From Synergistales bacterium Syner_01 (lineage in GTDB: Bacteria > Synergistota > Synergistia > Synergistales > Aminobacteriaceae): DNA of 9,393 bases. Below are positions 1-6,630 of this stretch, one piece after another. How positions within the stretch are numbered: position 1 is the stretch's first letter; the number at the start of each line of letters is the position of its first letter. The stretch is taken from contig LVBO01000144.1 of the NCBI GenBank assembly GCA_001604435.1, positions 1-9,393 of the forward strand, given 5' to 3'. The position numbers and the translations under genes are program-made. The notes under the pieces were generated by a model. That model was not told the origin of the DNA and made no database searches. It worked only from the letters and a program-made list of their open reading frames with translations.

Positions 1-51
1 GTAGCGCTCTCGACGACGGCCGGGATGCTCTTCGGGGCGCTCGCTTCCTGA
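1..51 (+). CDS. C-terminal tail of an unidentified protein, possibly membrane-embedded (partial)
   Basis: The first frame reads VALSTTAGMLFGALAS and then a TGA stop at 49-51. The residues are small and hydrophobic, as in the last transmembrane helix of an integral membrane protein. The gene would enter from the left edge and converge on the antiporter, whose stop lies only 15 bp further on. Frame 2 has a stop at once and frame 3 stays open into the antiporter, so this frame is the best candidate. Sixteen residues are far too few to name a family, and it could be chance coding. Confidence 0.35.
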   Translation, partial: VALSTTAGMLFGALAS

Positions 52-66
52 GAGGTCGTTTCCCCG

Positions 67-1023
67 CTACCCCCAGAACACCAGCGACGCGAGGTACGAT
101 ACGTAGAGGGCGCAGAATATCGCGCCCTCCCATCGTTCGATGGCCCTGCCCTTTCCCGTGAAGATGAAGGTGAAAAGCAGCGCGCTCGCCGCGATGTTGA
201 GCCCCATGTCGAGGTTCGACAGCGCGGGAACCGTCACGGGAGCGATGACCGCGGAAGAGCCCAGCACGAAGAAGGTGTTGAAGAGGTTGGATCCCACCAC
301 GTTGCCGATCGCGATGTCGACCCTCTTCTTCATCGCGGCGACGACGGACGTGGCGAGTTCCGGCAGCGACGTCCCTATGGAGATGATCGTCAGGGCGATG
401 ACGCGCTCCGAGATGCCGAGGTCGCGGGCGAAGCGCGTGGCGAAGAAGACGATGGCCCTGCCTCCTCCGCTCAGGAGAAGCAGCCCCGCGAGGAGCATCA
501 GAAGCGCCTTCTTCGACGGGTACTCCTTTATCTCCCCGTCTTCCTCCGTGTTTCCCGACAGGGCGAGCGTCACGTTATATGAAAGAAAGACGGCCATGAA
601 GAGAAGGAGGATGATGCCGTCGATCCTCGAAAACCCCGACCAGGCGGCGTTGTCGATGAAGATGTCGTTGCCCATCGCGAGAATGGCGACGGCGGCGAGC
701 AGGGAGAGAGGAATCTCTATCCATGTGGTGTTCGGTTTGACGGCCAGGGGGTAGATGACGGCCGAGATTCCGAGTATTCCCATGATGTTCGCGATGTTGC
801 TGCCGAGGACGTTTCCGAGCACGATCTCGGTGTTCCCGGACAGCGAGGCGAAAAAGTTGATCACGAACTCCGGCGCGGACGTGCCGAACGCGACGATCGT
901 GAGACCGATGACGATCGTCGGGATGTTGAAGCGCTTCGCGAGCGACGACGCGCCGTCGACGAGCAGATCCGCCCCGTAGATCAGGGGGATGAAGGCGATC
1001 AGTGTAACAAGTAAGTTGAGCAT
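67..1023 (-). CDS. CaCA-family sodium/calcium antiporter (YrbG-like)
   Basis: An inner-membrane cation/Ca2+ exchanger that would use an ion gradient to move Ca2+ across the membrane. Both halves of the inverted repeat are visible. Numbered from the ATG at 1023 (318 aa), the alpha-1 repeat has GTSAPEF at 47-53 and GNVLGSN at 70-76. The alpha-2 repeat has GTSLPEL at 217-223 and GNVVGSN at 240-246. The acidic ion ligands E52 and E222 are present. About ten hydrophobic segments are seen, and a short charged loop (EEDGEIKEYPSKK) lies between the halves, far smaller than in eukaryotic NCX proteins. The length is normal for bacterial YrbG-type members. A GTG at 1033-1035 would add four residues, but that GTG is part of a Shine-Dalgarno AGAGGTG lying 9 nt before the ATG, so the ATG is preferred. 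The gene is last in a three-gene minus-strand unit, 63 bp after the HAD gene. The ion specificity is inferred from the family. Confidence 0.93.
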   Translation of the reverse strand: MLNLLVTLIAFIPLIYGADLLVDGASSLAKRFNIPTIVIGLTIVAFGTSAPEFVINFFASLSGNTEIVLGNVLGSNIANIMGILGISAVIYPLAVKPNTTWIEIPLSLLAAVAILAMGNDIFIDNAAWSGFSRIDGIILLLFMAVFLSYNVTLALSGNTEEDGEIKEYPSKKALLMLLAGLLLLSGGGRAIVFFATRFARDLGISERVIALTIISIGTSLPELATSVVAAMKKRVDIAIGNVVGSNLFNTFFVLGSSAVIAPVTVPALSNLDMGLNIAASALLFTFIFTGKGRAIERWEGAIFCALYVSYLASLVFWG

Positions 1024-1032
1024 AGTACGGAA

Positions 1033-1039
1033 CACCTCT
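1033..1039 (-). promoter_or_regulatory. Shine-Dalgarno site deciding the antiporter start
   Basis: On the minus strand AGAGGTG sits 9 nt before the ATG at 1021-1023. It overlaps the alternative GTG start at 1033-1035, and nothing equally good precedes that GTG at proper spacing. This favours the shorter 318-aa product. Confidence 0.6.
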
Positions 1040-1086
1040 TTTGACCGTGTATGATTTCCTTTGAGCGCACTTCGCGCCGCCGTTGC

Positions 1087-1797
1087 TTACCGGCCGCGAA
1101 TCGCTCCGGGGGTCGCGCGCCGAAATGGCGGCGTCAGGTCGGTTTCCCGGTCGACCTCGTCGAAATGTCGGATCGTCTTGTAAGCGAAGGGGTATGACTC
1201 GTTGTTCGAGTTCACGATGATGATGTTCCCGGAATGCGCGTTTTCCGCGGCCTGAATTCCCGCGTAGGAATCCTCGAAAACCGTTGTGTTCCCGTTCTCC
1301 GTTCCCAGACGTCGCATCGCCTCCAGAAAAAGGTCGGGCGCGGGTTTCCCGGCGATCGTTCCGTCGTTGTAGACGATGCGCTCGCGGGTGAAATAGGCGA
1401 GCAGGTTGAACGTGCGGATGAAATACTCCACGTTGGTCTTCCCCGCCGCCGTGGCGATCGCTATGGAAACGCCGCGCTCCAGCAGATGCTCGATGAGCGG
1501 CACGGCTCCTGGCGCCAGCGCGACCTCCTGCCGCTCGCACTCCTCCCGGTAATACTCTTCCTTCTCTTCTATGAGGCGGGCTACTTCTTCCCTGCCGAGT
1601 TCTTTTTTAAAGATGTATTCGAAGGAATCCTTCCCGTTTCTGCCGTGAATATGGGTCAGCTTCTCTTCTTTGGTGAGTTCGACGCCGTACTTGGCAAGGT
1701 ACGTGTCCCATGAACGCTCCTGGTACTCCGTATCCCAGAAGAGCGTCCCGTTGAAGTCGAAGACGACGCCGATGCCTCGGTTCTCCGTGTGTTTCAT
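1087..1797 (-). CDS. HAD-superfamily hydrolase (beta-phosphoglucomutase/phosphatase-like) with Asp-to-Asn in motif I
   Basis: A 236-aa cytoplasmic HAD subfamily IA-type protein. Motif I is FDFNGTL at 13-19, with the nucleophile D14. The usual second Asp, the general acid/base, is N16. Motif II is T116 within IAIATAAG. Motif III is K151 in GKPAPD (150-155), and motif IV is EDS at 175-177. The segment between about 20 and 95 is a helical, charged cap domain of the size found in beta-phosphoglucomutase and related phosphatases. The last 18 or so residues (proline/arginine-rich) look like an added tail. The ATG is preceded by AGAGGAGG (1810-1817), with a rather long 12-nt spacer. The gene starts 43 bp after the aminotransferase stop and precedes the antiporter, so the three are probably cotranscribed. 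A sugar phosphate or other small phosphoester substrate is likely, but it cannot be told from sequence. N16 may alter the rate or reaction type. Confidence 0.88.
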   Translation of the reverse strand: MKHTENRGIGVVFDFNGTLFWDTEYQERSWDTYLAKYGVELTKEEKLTHIHGRNGKDSFEYIFKKELGREEVARLIEEKEEYYREECERQEVALAPGAVPLIEHLLERGVSIAIATAAGKTNVEYFIRTFNLLAYFTRERIVYNDGTIAGKPAPDLFLEAMRRLGTENGNTTVFEDSYAGIQAAENAHSGNIIIVNSNNESYPFAYKTIRHFDEVDRETDLTPPFRRATPGAIRGR

Positions 1798-1840
1798 CGC
1801 TTTGTTCAGCCTCCTCTTTGACCCTGTCGTGCCGGAACGC

Positions 1841-2665
1841 CTATTCCAGCCAGCGGACGATCTCCTCGAGCATCGTGTGGTGGAGCATCTTCGTCACTGG
1901 TCCCGGCTTCCCGGAGCCGATGGTCTGATCGCCTATCTTCACCACGGGGACGACCTCCTTCACCGAGCCGGTGATGAACGCCTCCTCGGCGGCGGCAAGC
2001 TCCGAAAGGAGGGGGCAGCGTTCCTCGATCTTCATCCCTTTTTCCGAGGCGAGCTGGAGTATGATATCCCTCATGGTTCCCTTGAGCACCCGCGAGAGGG
2101 GCGCGGTGACGAGCTTTCCTCCCGTGTAGAGAAAGAACGAGCTATGGGCGGCCTCCGTGATCTCGCCGTCGGGGCAGTAGAGGATCTCGTAGGCGTCTCC
2201 GCGTTTGGCGTACCCGGAATAGGAGAACATGTAGTCGATGCTCTTCACCCCCGGAATGTGGCGGCCTCCGTCGACCGGGAGGAGAAGCACGCCGTTGGAG
2301 TAGACCTCGGGCGCCGGCTTCTGGACCTTCTCGAAGAGGATGAAGAGCCTGGCGGCGGGGAAGCCGCCGGAGAGAAAGATGTCGCCGCCGGTGATGTATG
2401 GGCGGATCAGGCAGTCCTCGGGCATCCTGGCGAGTCCTTCCCGGATGACCGCTTTTATCTCTTCCATCGGGAGCGGGAGCGTTATCGACGCGCTCTCCGC
2501 GGAGCGCGCAAGGCGCTCGAGATGGGGCGTCAGCATCAGCGGACGCTTCCGGAAAGTGCTGATGGACTCGAAGACGCCGACGCCCCGGAGAATGATGTAA
2601 TCGGATACAGGAAGCGTCGCCTTCTCCTTCGGCAGGAACGTTCCGTTCAAATAGCACAGGGACAT
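1841..2665 (-). CDS. Class IV (fold-type IV) PLP-dependent aminotransferase
   Basis: A 274-aa cytoplasmic enzyme of the family that holds branched-chain aminotransferase, D-amino-acid aminotransferase and aminodeoxychorismate lyase. Visible marks are RGVGVFES near 27-34 and HLERL at 48-52. The likely Schiff-base lysine is K141 (GVKSIDY). E171 (GEITEAAHS), which would contact the pyridine nitrogen, and the phosphate-binding LKGTMRD at 194-200 are also present. GSVKEVVPV at 233-241 matches the usual GTAxEVxPV. The class signature normally has Asn five residues after the Glu, and here S176 stands there. The length is nearer D-amino-acid aminotransferase and lyase types than typical branched-chain enzymes (about 300 aa or more), so the substrate stays open. 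The ATG follows GAGGTGAT (2671-2678). It is first in the minus-strand unit and divergent from the sensor gene. Proximity to acyl-phosphate fermentation genes makes a role in amino-acid breakdown plausible, but this is inference. Confidence 0.88.
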   Translation of the reverse strand: MSLCYLNGTFLPKEKATLPVSDYIILRGVGVFESISTFRKRPLMLTPHLERLARSAESASITLPLPMEEIKAVIREGLARMPEDCLIRPYITGGDIFLSGGFPAARLFILFEKVQKPAPEVYSNGVLLLPVDGGRHIPGVKSIDYMFSYSGYAKRGDAYEILYCPDGEITEAAHSSFFLYTGGKLVTAPLSRVLKGTMRDIILQLASEKGMKIEERCPLLSELAAAEEAFITGSVKEVVPVVKIGDQTIGSGKPGPVTKMLHHTMLEEIVRWLE

Positions 2666-2690
2666 GGAGAATCACCTCGAAATTTCGGTC

Positions 2691-2719
2691 TTGGAACCTT
2701 TGCAGTATAAGGGTATCAT
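2691..2719 (+). promoter_or_regulatory. Candidate promoter for the HD-GYP sensor gene
   Basis: TTGGAA (2691-2696) and TATCAT (2714-2719) are separated by exactly 17 bp. They match the sigma70 boxes at 4/6 and 5/6 positions. Transcription would begin near 2726, giving a leader of about 44 nt before the ATG at 2770. The leader includes the ribosome site GAAGGGAGAG. This is a prediction from spacing and base match only. Confidence 0.45.
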
Positions 2720-2744
2720 AGAGAAAATGCACGGGGTTTTTCGA
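2715..2744 (-). promoter_or_regulatory. Candidate promoter for the aminotransferase-HAD-antiporter unit
   Basis: On the minus strand TCGAAA (2739-2744) and TATGAT (2715-2720) are 18 bp apart, matching the sigma70 boxes at 4/6 and 5/6. The -10 box overlaps the plus-strand -10 box by five bases. An alternative -10 box, TATACT, lies at 2704-2709 but lacks a recognisable -35 box. The start would fall near 2708, about 43 nt before the aminotransferase ATG. Confidence 0.35.
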
Positions 2745-2769
2745 CGAAATAATTGAAGGGAGAGCGGTT

Positions 2770-5427
2770 ATGTCGAAATCGGTGTTCCGGCGCTTTGAAT
2801 ACAGGGTGCTTTTCATCGCGCTCTTTCTTGTTCTTTCCCGCGGAGAGGCGTGTGCGCGGGATGAAGGGTACCGCGTGCTGCTGCTCAACTCCTACCACAG
2901 CAACTTCGCATGGACTGCCGAGGTCGCCGACGGAATCCGGCAAACGCTCCTCTCGAGCGGTTCCGAAGTCGATTTCATGACCGAATATATGGATACGAAA
3001 CGGGGCTATTCAGTGAACGCTCTGAAAGCTTTTTCCGATTATATGGAGAGAAAATACTCCGGAAAGAGCTTCGATCTGCTTCTCTGTTCCGACGACGACG
3101 CGCTCGTTTTCCTTCGCAGAATGGGGAAGCGTCTCTTTCCCGGTGTTCCCGTGATCTTTTGCGGAGTGAACAACACCTCGTTGTACGAACCGGAGGAATT
3201 TCCGCATATTACCGGCCTCTTCGAGAACGTCGACATCGCGGGAACCGCCGAGCTCGCCCTTCGCCTCTTCCCGCGCACCGGCACGCTGGCGCTCGTGAGC
3301 GATCTCTCCAGCACCGGGATGACGGTGATCAGCCAGGCGCGGAGCGAACTCGCATACTTGGGAAATCGCGTCCGTATCCTCGACCTCTTCGCATATTCCG
3401 AGGAGGATCTCCAGGATGCGCTCTCCGCTCTCCCACCCGAGACCGCGGTGCTCATGCTTGTCTACTTCCAGGATGAAAAAGGGAGTTTCATCTCTCCGTC
3501 GCGCAGCGTCGCTCTTGTCAAAGACGCGTGCGCGTTTCCCCTCTTCGGACTCTGGAGCATGATGCCCGAAGCCGGAGCGCTCGGCGGCAGCGTCCTGCGG
3601 GCCCGGCGCCACGGGGAAAAGGCCGCGGAAATCGCGCTTCGCGTGCTCGCCGGCGCTCCTCCTTCCGCCGTCTTCGCAGAAACCGACACGGAGTACGTGC
3701 CGATGTTCGACTTCGGAGAACTGCTTCGTTTCCGGCTCTCCCGAAGAGAGCTGGGGCAGAACGCCGTGGTGCTCGACGAGCCGGAGCCCATTTCTTCGAG
3801 AAGCTGGAAAATCATCATCGTGAACGCCCTCGTGGTTTTCGCGTCCGTAGGGTATGTCGCGCTCCTGCTGGTCAACGAGCGGCGGCGGAAGAGAGCGGCA
3901 AAGGAGATCACGTTTCGCAAAGCCATGTGGGAGGGGCTCTACCGAAACGCTCCGGACGCCTACGTCGTCTTCGGAGACGACAACATTATTCTGGATGTGA
4001 ACGAGAAATTCTGCGAGCTCTTCGGCTACGAGCATGAAGAAACGATCGGACGCAACATCGACAGCCTGCTCGCGAAGGGGACGGATGTGGAAGAGGAAGC
4101 GGCGGAAATCTCCCGGAGGGGCATGAACGGCGAGGCGGTCTATTACGAAGGGGTACGAAAAAATAAGAACGGGGACTCCATTCATGTAGGTATTCAGGGC
4201 GTGCTCTTCCCTGTCTCCGAGGGAGGCGCGCTGGGATACGGGATCTACAGCGACATTTCAGAGCAGCGCCGCAACGAGGAGGAGATGAATCGTCACCTTC
4301 TCTCCGAGGCCGCGATCTCCTCCATATCCGCGCGGCTCCTGACGGAGAACGGACTTTTAGGAATTCCGCCGTCGCTCGAAGAGATGGCCTCTTTCACAGG
4401 GTCGAAGGAGGGATTCCTCATCGAATTTTCGACGACGGGCGAGATCGTCCGCGAACTTCTCTTCTCGGAAGGCCGGGCGGCATGGAGCGCTTCGCCGCAC
4501 ATCTCCGAAGTCTTTCCCGAATCCGACCTTCGTGCAATCACGCAGTACCTCTGGGAGAAGGGGCGCCTGCTGCTGGACGACCGCCTGCCCGCTCCGCTCT
4601 GCGAGGTGGAGCGCCTTTGGGAGCTGAAACGGCTCTTCGGGGCGCCGCTCCTGATACTCCCGATCTACTCCGAACGGACGGTGAGCGGTTGGCTCGGCCT
4701 TCAGCTTCCCGAGCGGCCCCTTCTTTCTTCGCACGAATCGTTCCTCGGGATGTTCTGCGACCTCGTCGGCGGCGTTTTGCTTCAGCAGAAGCGGCGGAGC
4801 ATGACTTCGGAGCGCGCCCGCATCCTCGACGGCACTTCCCGCGGAATCGTCGAGATTCTCGGGCGGACGCTCGCCATGAAGGATCCGTACACCGTCGGCC
4901 ACCAGTTCGAAGTGGCCCGTCTCGCACGGGCGATGGCGGAGCGGGGAGGGTACGACGAGGCCTTCCTGGAACGGGTCTACTACGCAGGTCTTGTCCACGA
5001 CCTGGGCAAGATCGTGATACCGTCGTCCATCCTCTCGAAACCGGGGCGGCTGAACACCGTGGAGTTCGAGATCATCAAGAACCATGCGCTGCACGGATGG
5101 GAGATTCTTTCGTCGACGGAGTTCCCGTGGCCGCTTGCCGAAATCGTGGTGCAGCACCACGAACGCCTCGACGGCTCCGGGTACCCGTACGGTCTGAGGG
5201 GAGCGGAGATTCGCACGGAGGCGCGTTTCATCGCCGTGGCGGACGTGGTGGAAGCGATGACCTCCCACAGGCCGTACCGTCCGGGGCTGGGGATCGAGAG
5301 AGCGCTGGAGGAGATCCGCACGCACAGCGGAACGTGGTTCGATCCCCTGGTGGTGGAGCTGTGCCTGGCGGTGATCGAGGAGGGCTTCGTCTTCGACGAG
5401 AAAAGTTACAAAGTCGCCCTCCCCTAG
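2770..5427 (+). CDS. Membrane sensor c-di-GMP phosphodiesterase: ABC substrate-binding-like domain, TM, PAS, HD-GYP
   Basis: An 885-aa protein. An N-terminal signal/anchor segment (about 11-29, ending EACA) leads to a periplasmic region at 33-330. This begins YRVLLLNSYHSNFAW, a typical opening of the ABC_sub_bind-like domains found fused to signalling proteins. A transmembrane helix follows at about 347-368, with the positive stretch NERRRKRAAK after it on the cytosolic side. A PAS domain lies at about 386-500 (NAPDAYVVF, NEKFCELFGY, ending ISEQRR). Residues 510-670 are GAF-sized but not assignable. The HD-GYP domain spans about 682-880. Its key residues are intact: H711, H743-D744 with K747, H772, HHERLDGSGYP at 796-806, D825 and RPYR at 834-837. 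This predicts hydrolysis of c-di-GMP under control of an external ligand. No GGDEF or receiver domain is seen. The ATG follows GAAGGGAGAG. Its stop lies 3 bp before the buk1 promoter, so read-through into the fermentation genes is possible. The ligand is unknown. Confidence 0.92.
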   Translation: MSKSVFRRFEYRVLFIALFLVLSRGEACARDEGYRVLLLNSYHSNFAWTAEVADGIRQTLLSSGSEVDFMTEYMDTKRGYSVNALKAFSDYMERKYSGKSFDLLLCSDDDALVFLRRMGKRLFPGVPVIFCGVNNTSLYEPEEFPHITGLFENVDIAGTAELALRLFPRTGTLALVSDLSSTGMTVISQARSELAYLGNRVRILDLFAYSEEDLQDALSALPPETAVLMLVYFQDEKGSFISPSRSVALVKDACAFPLFGLWSMMPEAGALGGSVLRARRHGEKAAEIALRVLAGAPPSAVFAETDTEYVPMFDFGELLRFRLSRRELGQNAVVLDEPEPISSRSWKIIIVNALVVFASVGYVALLLVNERRRKRAAKEITFRKAMWEGLYRNAPDAYVVFGDDNIILDVNEKFCELFGYEHEETIGRNIDSLLAKGTDVEEEAAEISRRGMNGEAVYYEGVRKNKNGDSIHVGIQGVLFPVSEGGALGYGIYSDISEQRRNEEEMNRHLLSEAAISSISARLLTENGLLGIPPSLEEMASFTGSKEGFLIEFSTTGEIVRELLFSEGRAAWSASPHISEVFPESDLRAITQYLWEKGRLLLDDRLPAPLCEVERLWELKRLFGAPLLILPIYSERTVSGWLGLQLPERPLLSSHESFLGMFCDLVGGVLLQQKRRSMTSERARILDGTSRGIVEILGRTLAMKDPYTVGHQFEVARLARAMAERGGYDEAFLERVYYAGLVHDLGKIVIPSSILSKPGRLNTVEFEIIKNHALHGWEILSSTEFPWPLAEIVVQHHERLDGSGYPYGLRGAEIRTEARFIAVADVVEAMTSHRPYRPGLGIERALEEIRTHSGTWFDPLVVELCLAVIEEGFVFDEKSYKVALP

Positions 5428-5430
5428 CCT

Positions 5431-5459
5431 TTGTCCGGGAGAACAATATACTGTATAAT
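5431..5459 (+). promoter_or_regulatory. Strong sigma70-type promoter for the buk-ptb-ptb-buk genes
   Basis: TTGTCC (5431-5436) lies 17 bp before a perfect TATAAT (5454-5459), and a second AT-rich box, TATACT, overlaps just upstream at 5447-5452. Transcription would start near 5466, leaving a leader of about 70 nt before the preferred buk1 start. The region is AT-rich compared with its surroundings. No clear operator palindrome or terminator hairpin was seen in the leader. Confidence 0.65.
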
Positions 5460-5521
5460 GAGTTCTGTTAATAGCTTTCGAATCTGAAAACAAAGGACAG
5501 AAGAGATGATCGCGGTTCCGA

Positions 5522-5530
5522 AGGGGAGGG
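5522..5530 (+). promoter_or_regulatory. Shine-Dalgarno site favouring the inner buk1 start
   Basis: AGGGGAGGG ends 5 nt before the ATG at 5536. A weaker AAGGA at 5493-5497 lies 8 nt before an in-frame ATG at 5506, which would add ten residues. The inner start matches the family's N terminus and the second kinase in this window. Confidence 0.5.
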
Positions 5531-5535
5531 TCTGT

Positions 5536-6630
5536 ATGTCGTTGCATGTTCTTGCAATCAATCCCGGCTCCACAAGCACCAAAATAGCCTGGTTCACCGA
5601 CGGGCGGGAGATATGGAGAGAGACGGTCCGCCACGATCCCGAGGCGTTGGGCGTCTTCCCGTCCGTAGCGGAGCAGTTCCAGTTCCGCCTGGACACCATC
5701 GCCGAGGCGACGGCGTCGAAAGGCTGCTCCTTCGACGATCTCTCCGCGGTCGCCGGGCGCGGCGGTCTCGTCGAGCCCATCCCCGGCGGCACGTACGGCG
5801 TGGACGACGTTCTTCTGAAGCGCCTTCGGATGGGGAAACCGTGGGAACACGCCTCGAACCTCGGCGGCATCCTCGCCGACGCGATCTGCCGGCCGAGAGG
5901 CATCCCCGCTTTTATCGTCGATCCGGTCGCCGTCGACGAGATGAATCCCGCGGCGAAGGTCACCGGCCTTCCCGAGCTTCCGAAGATCTCGCTGGGGCAC
6001 GCGCTCAACGTAAAGGCCACCGTGCGCCGCGCCGCCAAAGATCTCGGCGAGCCGTGGGACTCCCTGAACTTCATCGTCGCCCATATCGGCGGCGGCATTA
6101 CCGTCTGTGCCCACGAAAAGGGCCGGATGACCGACTTGAACAACGCCAACGACTTCGGCCCGTTCTCCCCCGAGAGAGCCGGAGGTTTGCCCGCCGGGGA
6201 TCTGCTCCGATTCTGCTTCGAGAGCGGCCTTTCCGAGAAGGAGGTTCTTCGAAAAGTGGTCGGAAAGGGCGGCCTCGCCGCCTACACCGGCACGAGCGAC
6301 GTGCGCGAGGTGAAGGCCCTGATCTCCGAAGGAGACGAGGCCGCGAGGCTCGCGTACGAGGCCATGGCCTACGCCGTCGCCCGTGAGATCGGCGCTATGG
6401 CAGCCGCGCTCTCCGGAAAGGTGGATGCCGTTCTGTTCACCGGCGGCGTCGCGTACGACAACGATTTCGTTGCGCTCGTCCAGAAGCGTGTCCAGTGGAT
6501 CGCCCCCGTGCTGATCTATCCGGGCGAGGACGAGATGCCCGCGCTGGCGGAAGGGGCCTTCAGGGTCCTCGGGGGCGAAGAGCGGCGGAAAGTGTATTCC
6601 GAATATGTTTCAGGAGGCGATCGTTCATGA
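5536..6630 (+). CDS. buk: Butyrate kinase (first copy)
   Basis: A cytoplasmic acetokinase-family (ASKHA fold) enzyme that moves phosphate between an acyl phosphate and ADP, yielding the short-chain acid and ATP in fermentation. From the ATG at 5536 it has 364 aa, the usual length. Motifs are NPGSTSTK at 9-16 and GRGGL at 74-78, then ASNLGG at 106-111 and VDPVAVDEM at 128-136. They continue with VAHIGGG at 181-187, PFSPERAGGLP at 209-219 and the adenosine-site region FTGGVAYDN at 301-309. A start at 5506 would add MIAVPKGRVC. The inner start is preferred because its product begins MSLHVLAINPGS, just as the second copy begins MKILALNPGS, and a strong ribosome site precedes it. The stop overlaps the next start in ATGA, so translation is coupled to ptb1. 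The substrate may be butyrate, isobutyrate or another C4-C5 acid; the family does not settle this. Confidence 0.93.
   Translation: MSLHVLAINPGSTSTKIAWFTDGREIWRETVRHDPEALGVFPSVAEQFQFRLDTIAEATASKGCSFDDLSAVAGRGGLVEPIPGGTYGVDDVLLKRLRMGKPWEHASNLGGILADAICRPRGIPAFIVDPVAVDEMNPAAKVTGLPELPKISLGHALNVKATVRRAAKDLGEPWDSLNFIVAHIGGGITVCAHEKGRMTDLNNANDFGPFSPERAGGLPAGDLLRFCFESGLSEKEVLRKVVGKGGLAAYTGTSDVREVKALISEGDEAARLAYEAMAYAVAREIGAMAAALSGKVDAVLFTGGVAYDNDFVALVQKRVQWIAPVLIYPGEDEMPALAEGAFRVLGGEERRKVYSEYVSGGDRS
6612..6617 (+). promoter_or_regulatory. Shine-Dalgarno site for ptb1, inside buk1
   Basis: AGGAGG lies in the last codons of buk1, 9 nt before the ATG at 6627. It fixes the ptb1 start against the longer open frame that begins upstream at 6495. 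Confidence 0.7.

Noticed and set aside
1024..1035. GTG start adding four residues to the antiporter
   Set aside because: The GTG is part of the Shine-Dalgarno sequence that is correctly spaced for the ATG at 1021-1023.
1040..1086. GCGC-GAAGT-GCGC as a terminator between the HAD gene and the antiporter
   Set aside because: The stem is only four pairs and is not followed by a T run on the minus strand.
1670..2710. 346-residue plus-strand open frame across the aminotransferase
   Set aside because: It is a shadow of the aminotransferase on the other strand. It has no domain, and it runs through the aminotransferase's ribosome site.
2733..2741. GGGG followed by a T run as a terminator
   Set aside because: No matching upstream stem can be found, and it lies between two divergent genes where no transcript needs to end.
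3010..4185. 391-residue minus-strand open frame inside the sensor gene
   Set aside because: It is antisense to the periplasmic and PAS coding region, has low-complexity His/Glu/Arg-rich composition, and shows no ribosome site or known motif.
5432..5499. TGTCC (5432-5436) and GGACA (5495-5499) as an operator or leader hairpin
   Set aside because: Only five pairs over a 58-base loop, and the first arm lies in the -35 box upstream of the expected transcript start, so no RNA hairpin could form from it.
4357..6114. 585-residue minus-strand open frame across the end of the sensor and start of buk1
   Set aside because: It is antisense to two genes with clear family motifs, is rich in Arg/Asp/Gly with no recognisable domain, and spans a promoter and an intergenic gap. 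High third-position GC leaves such frames open by chance.
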